From Pedobacter zeae (GTDB lineage Bacteria; Bacteroidota; Bacteroidia; Sphingobacteriales; Sphingobacteriaceae), in NCBI RefSeq assembly GCF_014196715.1, contig NZ_JACIEF010000002.1, positions 744,001-808,000 on the forward strand: a stretch of 64,000 nucleotides of DNA, given 5' to 3'. Below the pieces are notes generated by a model. It was not told where the DNA came from. It worked only from the letters and a program-made list of their open reading frames with translations, and ran no database searches. Positions 42,743 to 51,933 of the stretch are shown here, piece by piece. How positions within the stretch are numbered: the stretch's first letter is position 1; each line of letters starts with the position of its first letter. Position numbers and translations under genes: made by a program.

Positions 42743-42928
42743 GGTTAGCCTTGTTGGTTTTGCGTTCGTCAACTGCTAAATAGCAAGCTTGTTATATTAT
42801 TGGAGGCAGCTATTAAGCGATTTACAAAGTTTGTTTCCGCATTGCGCTTGTACGTTTCGTATTTGTCATTCCTTCCCGCTGCAAACTGCGCTTAAGTTTT
42901 CTATTTTATTTTGATTTAAAAACCGGCA

Positions 42929-44533
42929 TTAAGATGTAATACTCAACTCCTCTAAATCCAGCCTCCATTCTTCTTTTCTGATCACTTCATCATCATATTC
43001 TTTATTCCGCTTTAAATGATGCAACTCGTCACGCTGGAGCTGAATCAGGGTCAGCACTATTTCCTGGTAAGCTTTCAAATCTTCTTTATTAATTTCACCT
43101 CTTTTAAAAGCATGGATATTATCCTTTTTTTCTTTTAAAGAATGGTGCAGCTCTGCTTTTAAGTTAACCATTAACTCATTGTGTGTGCATTGGTGCTGAT
43201 AATCGGTATTTAATTTATCTAAAGAAAGATCGATCAATTTTAGTTTAATCTGATCAGTTTGCTCCTGTTCTGTCAATTTACTTTTAGGCTCAGGAATTTT
43301 AAGCAGTTTAATCACCAGTGGCAGAGTAAGCCCTTGCAAAACCAGGGTAATAAAAATGACCACAAAGGTGATGAATAAGATCAGGTTTCTTAAAGGAAAA
43401 GCCACCGAATCAGAAATCATTACCGGAATGGAGAGTGCCGCCGCTAAAGAGACCACGCCTCTCATCCCCGCATAAATGATTACCACATAAGAATGCCATG
43501 TCATATCCTGATAACGTATTCTCGTTTTTTTATTAAATAATAGCGTAATCTGGGCTGTTGAAACCAACCATACCAGTCGAACAACCAGGGCCAGTATACT
43601 TATCCCAAATCCATAGCCGATAGCTTTTATGATTGGATAATCAGAACCTAAGCCATGTACAATATCCGGTAAGGCCAGGCCAATTAGTATAAATACCACA
43701 CCATTAAGCATAAATATTAATGATGACCACACATTAACCGTTTTGATCCTGGAATTTGAGGTTAAGATTACATGCGATTGACTGGAGAGTAACAGGCCGC
43801 CTGATACTACTGCCATTACACCGGAAGCTTCGAAATGCTCGGCAATAATGTACATAAAGTATGGCGTAAGTAAGGTAAGTACAGTATCGATATTGTCAGT
43901 TGTGGGTAACCAGCGATGAATAACATAAAATATACCACCAATGGCAAGACCGATTAAAATACCCAGGCCGGCAACAGTTACGAAACTCACTGCAGCATCC
44001 TGCATTACAAAGGTACCGCTAACTACAGTAGCTAATGCAAATTTAAATACAATTAAACTGGAGGCATCGTTTACCAAGCTTTCGCCTTCCAGTAAAGCAC
44101 TTACAACCTTCGGAATCTTCATGCCTTTTAACACTGCTGCTGCGGCAACGGCATCGGGGGGCGAAACAATACCTCCCAATAAAAAGCCGAGAGCGAGGGT
44201 AAAACCTGGTATAAATGCTGCAGATGCATAAGCAACAGCCATGGAGGTAATAAAAACCAAACCCACAGCCATTAAAAAAATAGCACCCTTATATTCCCAA
44301 AAATCTTTCCAGGAGGTAAACCAGGCAGCTTCATAAAGCAAGGGCGGTAAAAAAAGTAAGAAAACAATATCCGGGTCGATTTTGATATGTGGAATACCGG
44401 GGATAAAGCCAATAAGTAAGCCGGCTAATACTAGAAAGATAGGATAGGAGATTTTTATCTTCTGGCCAATCATTACCAATAGGGTTACACCTAAAAGTAA
44501 AACCAAAATAAGAATCAGATTATCGTGAAGCAT
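42929..44533 (-). CDS. Na+/H+ antiporter, CPA1 family
   Basis: 534 aa. About 12 membrane helices over residues 1-410, with F-L-P-P-L-L-Y-E-A-A near 62, S-P-P-D-A-V-A-A-A near 128, G-E-S-L-V-N-D-A-S-S near 150 (the ND cation site) and G-M-R-G-V-V-S-L-A near 365. A cytoplasmic C-terminal tail of about 110 residues is rich in Glu, Lys and His. It should exchange cytoplasmic Na+ (or K+) for protons. Monocistronic. Confidence 0.9.
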   Translation of the reverse strand: MLHDNLILILVLLLGVTLLVMIGQKIKISYPIFLVLAGLLIGFIPGIPHIKIDPDIVFLLFLPPLLYEAAWFTSWKDFWEYKGAIFLMAVGLVFITSMAVAYASAAFIPGFTLALGFLLGGIVSPPDAVAAAAVLKGMKIPKVVSALLEGESLVNDASSLIVFKFALATVVSGTFVMQDAAVSFVTVAGLGILIGLAIGGIFYVIHRWLPTTDNIDTVLTLLTPYFMYIIAEHFEASGVMAVVSGGLLLSSQSHVILTSNSRIKTVNVWSSLIFMLNGVVFILIGLALPDIVHGLGSDYPIIKAIGYGFGISILALVVRLVWLVSTAQITLLFNKKTRIRYQDMTWHSYVVIIYAGMRGVVSLAAALSIPVMISDSVAFPLRNLILFITFVVIFITLVLQGLTLPLVIKLLKIPEPKSKLTEQEQTDQIKLKLIDLSLDKLNTDYQHQCTHNELMVNLKAELHHSLKEKKDNIHAFKRGEINKEDLKAYQEIVLTLIQLQRDELHHLKRNKEYDDEVIRKEEWRLDLEELSITS

Positions 44534-44599
44534 TTAAGATCTTTTTGATGTTGTTAATTTACGAATATACCAACGTTTAATTAAGAAATAGAGGACAAT

Positions 44600-45949
44600 T
44601 TAAAAGCTGCTCAGTAACAGGTATAACGAATTGATATCCTTATTGCTCATACTTAATGCTCCCCGGATATTAATTTTACCAGATTCGTCTGCTTTGCCGC
44701 TAATGCTTAACTGTGCAAGATTTTTCAGGTATCGGTTAATCAGCGATTGGTTAATCTGTTTGTTTAATTTCTGGAAATTAATGTTCAGCATAAAAAGATT
44801 ATCTGATTTCGTATAGCTGGCAGTTGATTTCATGTCTTTTTTTGAGCTTAATACGAACTGTTGGTCAGTATGTTTTACAAAGACCTTAAACAGCGGAAAT
44901 ATAGCTTTATTTAAAGTTGCGCTATCTTTATTAATGATGTTTTGATGATCAAGATAGCGCATTAATCCTTTAGTATCTGCATTAATCCTGATTACAAAAT
45001 TGGGTATTTCACTTTTTCGAAAACTTACTTTTTCTACCTTTTCGAAATTATCATTGTATTCGTAAGTAATAACGGAATCGGTTTGGGTAATGGAGTTTGT
45101 CCATTCCAAATCGAGATTGCCTTTATAATACTTCAGTAAACTATCCCATTCGAGGCTGAAGTTTTTGAATCTGTAAGCTTTGTTTAAGCCTTGTTTAAAA
45201 TTGGCATTTAACGAAAAGTTAACGGTATTGCCCGTGTTTTGCTGGTGCTGAAAAGATTGATTAGCCGGCAGAATATCAGCTGATGATAGCACATCTCCAA
45301 AATCGATCTGTCCGTTTCTAAAATCAATCCAGCCATTATGGCCGCTGTTACTAAAAACGACATGCTTTTTAAGTGCCAGCTGTGCTTTAAATCTGCTTTC
45401 GCTAGCTTTTACTGTATTCTTTTTGTTTAAAATGCCGAGCAGATCCGGTTCGAGGTTTTCTGCTCTTGTGGTTATTGCAAAAGCTGCTACTTTATGGTTA
45501 TAGCAGATCACTAAATTACCCAGCTGCGATTTGGCTATATTAATTCCTTCTGTTTTTTTGGTGACCTGCAGGTGTAATACATTTTTGATAAAATTTTCAA
45601 AATCGCTTATACTCTTAATCTCGAGAGAAGAAAATATTGCGTCAGCTGGCTTATTGGCAAGGTTATAAAGGTAAATGCTGGCCGGAATAGATAAGCCCGT
45701 TACCAGTTTGCGCGGCCCTGCCGCGGCAGTGTTTTTTTTAAAATCAGATTTAAAATAATACACCGGATGGCTTAACATGTTTGCAGCAATTGTTTTGTAA
45801 AGTTCATCCACATTAATCTGGATGAGGCTAATTGCACTTTTGGGAATTGCCGTCTGTTCGGCCTGGTATGTTCTGTATTTGCAAATACAGGCAAAAAAAA
45901 CAAACAGCAATAGAACTATTGCTGCTGTTATTTTTAAAAATTTTACCAT
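44600..45949 (-). CDS. Membrane-anchored protein of unknown function
   Basis: 449 aa, no family recognised. A single N-terminal helix (7-25) with a C-x-C motif (A-C-I-C), then a long extracytoplasmic region rich in Asn, Lys and Ser with no clear motif. The general plan (anchor, repeated alpha/beta lobes ending L-S-I-S-G-K) resembles the next gene's DUF4836-like product. It lies 68 bp downstream of that gene on the same strand, so the two are probably co-transcribed with the upstream lipoprotein gene. Confidence 0.65.
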   Translation of the reverse strand: MVKFLKITAAIVLLLFVFFACICKYRTYQAEQTAIPKSAISLIQINVDELYKTIAANMLSHPVYYFKSDFKKNTAAAGPRKLVTGLSIPASIYLYNLANKPADAIFSSLEIKSISDFENFIKNVLHLQVTKKTEGINIAKSQLGNLVICYNHKVAAFAITTRAENLEPDLLGILNKKNTVKASESRFKAQLALKKHVVFSNSGHNGWIDFRNGQIDFGDVLSSADILPANQSFQHQQNTGNTVNFSLNANFKQGLNKAYRFKNFSLEWDSLLKYYKGNLDLEWTNSITQTDSVITYEYNDNFEKVEKVSFRKSEIPNFVIRINADTKGLMRYLDHQNIINKDSATLNKAIFPLFKVFVKHTDQQFVLSSKKDMKSTASYTKSDNLFMLNINFQKLNKQINQSLINRYLKNLAQLSISGKADESGKINIRGALSMSNKDINSLYLLLSSF

Positions 45950-45961
45950 GATTGGTTAAGC

Positions 45962-45983
45962 GGTTAATTGTTTAAATCGGTTA
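45962..45983 (+). repeat. 22-bp dispersed spacer repeat, copy A
   Basis: Identical over 22 bp to 54114-54135; a 20/22 reverse-complement copy lies at 53134-53155. It starts GGTTAATTGT and ends ATCGGTTA. Confidence 0.75.
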
Positions 45984-46015
45984 ACTGCCAATTGTAAACT
46001 GTTAATTGAAAACTG
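45981..46015. repeat. Heptanucleotide array (unit nnAACTG/nnAATTG)
   Basis: Five units ending in CTG or TTG at 45981, 45988, 45995, 46002 and 46009 (TTAACTG then CCAATTG). It fills the gap before the DUF4836-like stop codon. Confidence 0.7.
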
Positions 46016-46017
46016 AT

Positions 46018-48027
46018 CTACTTGGCTGCATTCTCAATTAACGAAAACAGATATTTCAACGCATTTTCATGCCCGTTAGGAATTTCTGCACTGATATCTG
46101 CAGAAACCAACCTGCCTTTAATCGGGTTCGATTTCATGTACACATTACCCATTTTCTCTAAAGTGCTGTTGAATTTTTTAGCGGTTTCTTCGCCACCGAT
46201 TTCAGAAGCTGGTACTTTGCCCACCAGGTTTTTAGCATTGAACAAAAAGCTGAAATTATTTTTGCTCAACAGGTTTTTATGTGTTTTGCTAATTTGGCTG
46301 TTTACCCGGTTGCTGTTGATCGCCTGTATTTCGGTTAATGAATTCCCAAAAAATACAATACCATCTTTGATCAGGAAATAAATATCAATCGGACTTTTCT
46401 TCTCTACTATTTTATAAATGTTGCCCTCAGCGCTTACAAAGTTTTTGTTTACCCCATATTTAATGAGCTTGTTAATCAGCCTGGTATCATCAGACGAGAA
46501 CATAAAAAGGAAATCGGGTAAGGTTTCTTTTTTAGTTTTTACCACTTCTTTCTGATTGTAATCGTCGTCGTAATCGTAAGTAGTATAGGTTACCTCTTTA
46601 CTGTTCAATCCATTAATTATAAACAAGGCATCTCCTTTAATTACTTTACTAACTGCTTCTTCATCCAGCAATAGCGAGAGGAGATCGGCGCCTAAGTCCA
46701 TTTCTGCATCCATACGGGCACCTACAAGTGAACCATAAGTTTGTTTCATCAGTGTAGGTAATTCTTCCAGGTAAGCTTTGGTATCAATGGCATAGCTCAT
46801 AAAGCCAATCGCTTTATCGCTGTTTACATACTTTAAAAAGTTCTTGTTTAACTTTTTGTTCATGATTTTTTTGTACGAATCGGCCTGTTCTTGTGCCAGT
46901 TCCAAACCGGTAGAAATGCGGAAACTCTTATTATCCATAAACAGTTTTGCATTTAAACTGCCATACCCTTTCATCATACCTGATTTACCATAAGTGCCAA
47001 ATTCGGGAGCAACGGCATTATAAACATCTTGCAGGCTCGAAACCCAAAGTTCTGCAATGGCTTTGCTATCTAAACTGCCCGTGTATGATTTGTTGCTTTC
47101 TATCGATTGGTAGCTACCGTTAAAAATTTGTTCGGCTTGTGCAGTTATCCAGGTAAAGGCCAGTCTTTTTTTCCTGGCATCCTGTTCGGCGCGTTCTTGC
47201 TGGTAAAGGTCATAGTCGGCATTTACTCTTTCAGCTGCAGGTACTGCTTCTGCAGCCTCCATGACGGCATCAGCCATAACCTCTTCTTCAACTTCCTGCT
47301 TTGGTTTTGCCGCAGTTTTTTTCTTTACAGTTTTTTTCTTGCCATTGGCTTTTTTAGCGGCCTTTTTGGTAACTGTTTTTGGCTTTGCTTTAACTTTTAC
47401 AGGTGGTGCGGCTGTGGTTTCTACCATAGGCTCGTCGGCTGTGGTTACGTATGCCGAATCTACTGCTACCGCGGCACTATCAACTAAAGTAGCTTCATCG
47501 TTCTGAAACCTGATATCCTTAATGCCATAACGGGCCGATTTAGCCGAATCAGCAAAGAAATTGCTTTTAATACTACCGTTAACAAAATATAGCATGTTGT
47601 TGTTCCACTTTAAGATGCCGGTACTATCTGGTAACACCATGGTTTTGGTATCGCCGGTGGCTTTAATTCTATTGTCTTTATTGTTAATCAGACTTTCAAA
47701 TTTAGTGGCATCTTTTAACGGGATCAGAAAACAGTTATAATTGATGCTATCGGTTAGCTGGTTAAAGTAATACATGTTTTTATCCAGGTTAATACCGAAA
47801 TCTTCGATAGTCGTAAAATTTTTATCAAGCGATTTGGAGGTGCCTTCCAGTAATTTCTTACCCACAAAAGATTCGTTAAAATCTTTTACAAACATCAGTT
47901 TAAAAATGTTATCGCCTTTAATGGTAGCAACGGTAAAGGCATTTGCAGGTATTTTTTTTACCAGGTCCTGGGCTTTGGCTAAATTAAATAATAACAGGAG
48001 GGAGAAGGAAAATAGAATTTTTTTCAT
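46018..48027 (-). CDS. Exported DUF4836-like protein with a Lys/Ala-rich insert
   Basis: 669 aa. Signal peptide to residue 19 (L-A-K-A-Q). Residues 20-200 open K-I-P-A-N-A-F-T-V-A-T-I-K-G-D-N, as in DUF4836-type proteins of Bacteroidota. Residues about 206-275 are low complexity: a very basic Lys/Ala/Thr/Pro stretch (K-A-K-P-K, K-K-A-A-K-K) followed by an acidic Glu/Ala/Val stretch. The domain resumes near 290 and runs to the end. The insert looks like a natively disordered tether. It is between a lipoprotein gene upstream and the 449-aa membrane-anchored gene downstream. Confidence 0.7.
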   Translation of the reverse strand: MKKILFSFSLLLLFNLAKAQDLVKKIPANAFTVATIKGDNIFKLMFVKDFNESFVGKKLLEGTSKSLDKNFTTIEDFGINLDKNMYYFNQLTDSINYNCFLIPLKDATKFESLINNKDNRIKATGDTKTMVLPDSTGILKWNNNMLYFVNGSIKSNFFADSAKSARYGIKDIRFQNDEATLVDSAAVAVDSAYVTTADEPMVETTAAPPVKVKAKPKTVTKKAAKKANGKKKTVKKKTAAKPKQEVEEEVMADAVMEAAEAVPAAERVNADYDLYQQERAEQDARKKRLAFTWITAQAEQIFNGSYQSIESNKSYTGSLDSKAIAELWVSSLQDVYNAVAPEFGTYGKSGMMKGYGSLNAKLFMDNKSFRISTGLELAQEQADSYKKIMNKKLNKNFLKYVNSDKAIGFMSYAIDTKAYLEELPTLMKQTYGSLVGARMDAEMDLGADLLSLLLDEEAVSKVIKGDALFIINGLNSKEVTYTTYDYDDDYNQKEVVKTKKETLPDFLFMFSSDDTRLINKLIKYGVNKNFVSAEGNIYKIVEKKSPIDIYFLIKDGIVFFGNSLTEIQAINSNRVNSQISKTHKNLLSKNNFSFLFNAKNLVGKVPASEIGGEETAKKFNSTLEKMGNVYMKSNPIKGRLVSADISAEIPNGHENALKYLFSLIENAAK

Positions 48028-48084
48028 TAGTAATTGGTGCTGTGAGCATGGCTAGCCGTGCAGGCTTAGCTGGGCTGTTGTTTG

Positions 48085-48765
48085 TTATTTAGATAATTGT
48101 ATTGAATTGGATACGTTAACTTTTCCGTTTATTAAATCGGTAATACTGCTTCTAAGCATCACTGCTTTTTTCGATTTTGATACATTTGATGCCGGATTGG
48201 TGCTACTTGTTACAGGCGATTCGAAACGGTAAATGCTGGTATAGGTGGCGCCATTAAAAACAGCCTTATCTTTTGGCTTTAATTTGTTGAATTCGGTTTT
48301 AGCTGTGCCAATGGCCTGGTACTGTCTTTTAAAAGTTTTGGTAACCTTGTTATAGCTATACGATGAGGTGTTTGTTGCTTTAATTTTTTGTTGCGCCAGG
48401 ATATTTTTGGTGATGTTATTGATATTGGAAACATCTTTAAATGAAAAGCTGATAGTGGCAATGAAATTGTTAAAATCGGCAGTGCTTTTTACATTAGTGA
48501 TTCCTTCCGATTTCTTTAAATAAGCTACAGCCTCATTTAATTCTTGTTGTATTTTTTGTTTGCTGGGCACTTTATAGCCTTGAACGCTATCTAACAGCAT
48601 GACCGAGGCTACTTTGGTTTTGCTTTGGCTCATGTTGATGGTTAATACCACATCGCCTGTACCATCATTTTTCATCGAAATTTCTTCAATTACTTCAAAA
48701 CACGAACTTAAAATGGGGATCAGCACAATAAATAGCAAAAGCTTATAAAACTGTTTCAAGTTCAT
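48085..48765 (-). CDS. Lipoprotein of unknown function
   Basis: 226 aa, lipobox L-S-S-C (Cys22). The mature part starts F-E-V-I-E-E-I-S-M-K-N-D-G-T-G-D-V, a strand pattern seen in LppM-like lipoproteins, followed by a helical middle and a Ser/Asn/Lys-rich end. No motif points to an enzyme. It is the first gene of a three-gene minus-strand cluster with the DUF4836-like and membrane-anchored proteins (gap of 57 bp to the next gene). Confidence 0.65.
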   Translation of the reverse strand: MNLKQFYKLLLFIVLIPILSSCFEVIEEISMKNDGTGDVVLTINMSQSKTKVASVMLLDSVQGYKVPSKQKIQQELNEAVAYLKKSEGITNVKSTADFNNFIATISFSFKDVSNINNITKNILAQQKIKATNTSSYSYNKVTKTFKRQYQAIGTAKTEFNKLKPKDKAVFNGATYTSIYRFESPVTSSTNPASNVSKSKKAVMLRSSITDLINGKVNVSNSIQLSK

Positions 48766-48988
48766 CTTAATTTGATTTATGTTTTATTGCAGGGTGTAAA
48801 AGAGGAGCAAATATCCGGTGGGCGAATTTAAGAATTTCAGTCCGGACTTTTAAACGATTTGATATATTCCCGATGATGGGTAATAAATAAATAAGCATTG
48901 CAGAAAAAATATTTTCTTTCAAAAATCAGGTAATTGTCAATATAAAGACAAGAAAAATGTAAAAGAATGCTGGCTAAGCCGATTTTTC

Positions 48989-48996
48989 TATCTTTG
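48989..48996 (+). promoter_or_regulatory. TAnnTTTG -7 box of ccmE
   Basis: TATCTTTG, 27 nt before the ccmE ATG at 49024; an upstream in-frame start (48967) lies before the box and is rejected. Confidence 0.55.
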
Positions 48997-49023
48997 TTGC
49001 CAGCTTTTACAAAAAGTATAACC

Positions 49024-49458
49024 ATGAAGAAAAGTGCAATCATTGGATTAATTACCATCGCCATTTCCGTAGGTATTTTATTTAGCTTAAATGCGAATAC
49101 CGATACTTACTCTAATTTTAAACAGGCAACCCTTTCCGGAAAAGAAGAGCATGTGATGGGCTATTGGGTAAAATCAATGGGCACGTATTACGACGCCGTA
49201 AAAGATGCTAACCACTTTTCATTCCACATGAAAGATGAAAAAGGAGAGGTGAGAGAGGTCATTTACGCAGGAACCAAACCGCAGGATTTTGAAAAATCAG
49301 AAAAGCTTGTGTTGATCGGTAAGATGAACAGTGACAAGTTTTATGCATCGAAAATTTTAATGAAATGCCCATCTAAATATAATGATAACCTGGTAGAGGT
49401 AAATAAGGATGGTAAGGTAGACACCGTAGGGAAATACGGCGAGAAAAAATACAACTAA
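49024..49458 (+). CDS. ccmE: Cytochrome c maturation protein CcmE, CxxxY variant
   Basis: 144 aa. An N-terminal membrane anchor (7-22), then an OB-fold periplasmic domain. Classical CcmE binds heme through the His of HxxxY; here the same place reads K-C-P-S-K-Y-N, so Cys115 and Tyr119 form CxxxY. CxxxY CcmE is known from a variant System I in some bacteria and archaea that lack CcmH. CcmE ferries heme from CcmC to CcmF. It is directly upstream of ccmF (5 bp) and 8 kb from ccmBCD. Confidence 0.9.
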   Translation: MKKSAIIGLITIAISVGILFSLNANTDTYSNFKQATLSGKEEHVMGYWVKSMGTYYDAVKDANHFSFHMKDEKGEVREVIYAGTKPQDFEKSEKLVLIGKMNSDKFYASKILMKCPSKYNDNLVEVNKDGKVDTVGKYGEKKYN

Positions 49459-49463
49459 TTTTA

Positions 49464-51929
49464 ATGGATATTCAATTTGTAGGCGAACACCTGTTACCGG
49501 GTAAAATCGGGCAGTTTTTTATTGTACTGGCGTTTAGTGCATCATTACTTTCAACCATTGCATACTTTTATGCCAGTCGCGGCAAAAATTTAGAAGACAA
49601 ATCCTGGCGCAATCTGGGAAGAATTGGATTCCTGATTAACTGGGCCAGCATTATAGGCATTGGTGTTACGCTTTTCTATTTGGTTTTAGGACATTATAAC
49701 GAATATAACTACGTTTATTTTCACTCATCAAAGCAACTTCCAATTTATTATATTGTATCGGCCTTTTGGGAAGGACAAGAAGGAAGTTTCTGGCTTTGGG
49801 CATTCTGGCAATCGTTTTTAGGTGTATTGCTCATCTGGAAAGCCAAAACGTGGGAGCGCCCTGTAATGACCGTTGTGGCTTTTTCTCAGGTATTTTTAAC
49901 CTCAATGATGTTGGGGGTAGAGATTTTTGGTGAGCGCATTGGTAGTTCTCCGTTTATTCTGCTTAGAGATGCAGTTGATTTAAAGGCCATGGCGCCTGTG
50001 GTTTTTGCCAATCCTGAAAATTTTAAAGATTACCTAAAATTCATTACCGATGGCAGGGGCTTAAACCCGCTATTACAAAATTATTGGATGGTGATTCACC
50101 CGCCAACCTTGTTTTTAGGGTTTGCCAGTATGGTGGTACCTTTCGCCTACGGGATTGCGGCCCTTTGGCAAAAAAGATATAAAGAGTGGATTAAACCCGC
50201 CATGCCATGGACACTTTTTGCGGTAATGGTTTTGGGTACCGGCATTATTATGGGCTCTTTCTGGGCCTATGAGGCATTAAATTTCGGTGGGTTCTGGGCC
50301 TGGGATCCGGTAGAAAATGCTTCTTTAATCCCGTGGTTAACCTTGATCGGGGCTGTGCATGTCATGATCGCCTATAAAAACACCGGTCATGCCTATTTTA
50401 CAGCCATAGCACTGGTATTTTTAAGCTTTCTGTTGGTGCTTTATGCATCGTTCTTAACCCGGAGCGGTATTTTAGGTGATACCTCGGTACACTCGTTTAC
50501 CGATATGGGGATGTTTGGCCACCTGATCCTTTACAACGTGGTATTCGCCGCTTTAGCCATTGCGCTGGTCATCATCAGGTGGAAAGAGTTGCCTATTACC
50601 ACAAAGGATGAAGAAACCTATTCTCGCGAATTCTGGATGTTTATTGGTGCCTTAGTGGTAACTGTTGCCTGCATCCAGGTGATTTTCTCTACGTCAGTTC
50701 CGGTATTTAACAAAGCATTTGGTACTAATTTTACACCGCCTACCGACGCCGTTAAGTATTATAATCAGTGGCAGGCACCTTTTGCAATGGTGATTACGCT
50801 GATATCGGGTTTTTCTCAATATTTAAAATACAAAAGAACTGATCCGCGTAAATTCTACAGCAGTTTAGTCTCTGTAGTTATTTTCTCAGTGGTTTTAACA
50901 GCAGGTTTGGTATATGTAGCAGATGTTTATACCAACACGATGTACATCCTGATCACTTTTAGTTGCTTGTTTGCGGTACTTTCTAATGCGGCGGTTTTAT
51001 ACCAGGCATTTGGAGGCAAAGCAAAGCTGGCAGGTTCGGCAATTGCTCACATTGGTTTTGCACTTTTAATTTTAGGTGCCTTAATAGCAGCTGCCACCAA
51101 TAAGCCGATTTCAATAAACGCCAACAAGTTTATTCCGGTTAAAGATTTCGAAAAAACGGAGAAACCTGGCGAAAACATTATGCTGTATAAAAACGAGCCT
51201 AAACAAATGGGCAAGTATACCGTAACCTATGTAAGCGATACTACCGAGGCGCCGAATACTTTTTATACACTTAACTTCAAAGTTGTAGATAAAGACGGTA
51301 AGGTTAAAGAAGATTTTAATTTACATCCTCACACCCAGGACAACGAGAAAATGGGGTTAATTGCCTCTCCCGATACCAAACATTATTTAACTTATGATGT
51401 GTATACACATATTACAAGTGCTGCGGTTAAGCAATCTGCCCACGAGGATCACGAAGGGCATTCGGATGATGAAAATTACAAAGCACCACGGATAGTTAAG
51501 GTTTCGGTAGGTGATACCATTCATACTTCAAGCGGTGTGGTTACAGTGAAAGATTTAAACCGGAAACCTACCGCCAAAGATTTAGCCTTGGCACAAGGCG
51601 ATTATGCTGTGGGTTTACCTTTGGAAATTAATGCAGCAGGTAAAATTTACAACACTGAACCAATCTTCCTGATTAAAGGAAACAATACGTTCGATTTTGC
51701 GCGTAAAGTAGATGAATTGGATCTGAAGTTCCGTTTCTCGAGGGTTTTACCTGATGAGAAAAAAGTAGAATTGCAGATTTTTGAAAAACCACAGCAAGCT
51801 AAAGACTGGGTAGTTTTCAAAGCAATCGAATTTCCTTACATCAATTTATATTGGGCAGGTACCATAGTGATGGTGGTTGGTTTCTTACTGTCTATTTTTA
51901 GAAGAAGGAAAGAAGCCAGGATCGGATAA
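49464..51929 (+). CDS. ccmF: Cytochrome c biogenesis protein CcmF (heme lyase subunit)
   Basis: 821 aa. About 14 membrane helices, the heme-handling W-rich motif G-G-F-W-A-W-D-P-V-E-N near 275, H-P-P-T-L-F-L-G-F near 211, and conserved histidines in G-A-V-H-V-M-I (near 296) and S-V-H-S-F (near 343). A large soluble C-terminal domain (about 560-790) is followed by a final helix. The domain contains a short His/Asp/Glu-rich stretch (H-E-D-H-E-G-H near 660) that is unlike the rest. CcmF ligates heme to apocytochrome c. Next to ccmE. Confidence 0.93.
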   Translation: MDIQFVGEHLLPGKIGQFFIVLAFSASLLSTIAYFYASRGKNLEDKSWRNLGRIGFLINWASIIGIGVTLFYLVLGHYNEYNYVYFHSSKQLPIYYIVSAFWEGQEGSFWLWAFWQSFLGVLLIWKAKTWERPVMTVVAFSQVFLTSMMLGVEIFGERIGSSPFILLRDAVDLKAMAPVVFANPENFKDYLKFITDGRGLNPLLQNYWMVIHPPTLFLGFASMVVPFAYGIAALWQKRYKEWIKPAMPWTLFAVMVLGTGIIMGSFWAYEALNFGGFWAWDPVENASLIPWLTLIGAVHVMIAYKNTGHAYFTAIALVFLSFLLVLYASFLTRSGILGDTSVHSFTDMGMFGHLILYNVVFAALAIALVIIRWKELPITTKDEETYSREFWMFIGALVVTVACIQVIFSTSVPVFNKAFGTNFTPPTDAVKYYNQWQAPFAMVITLISGFSQYLKYKRTDPRKFYSSLVSVVIFSVVLTAGLVYVADVYTNTMYILITFSCLFAVLSNAAVLYQAFGGKAKLAGSAIAHIGFALLILGALIAAATNKPISINANKFIPVKDFEKTEKPGENIMLYKNEPKQMGKYTVTYVSDTTEAPNTFYTLNFKVVDKDGKVKEDFNLHPHTQDNEKMGLIASPDTKHYLTYDVYTHITSAAVKQSAHEDHEGHSDDENYKAPRIVKVSVGDTIHTSSGVVTVKDLNRKPTAKDLALAQGDYAVGLPLEINAAGKIYNTEPIFLIKGNNTFDFARKVDELDLKFRFSRVLPDEKKVELQIFEKPQQAKDWVVFKAIEFPYINLYWAGTIVMVVGFLLSIFRRRKEARIG

Positions 51930-51933
51930 GCAC

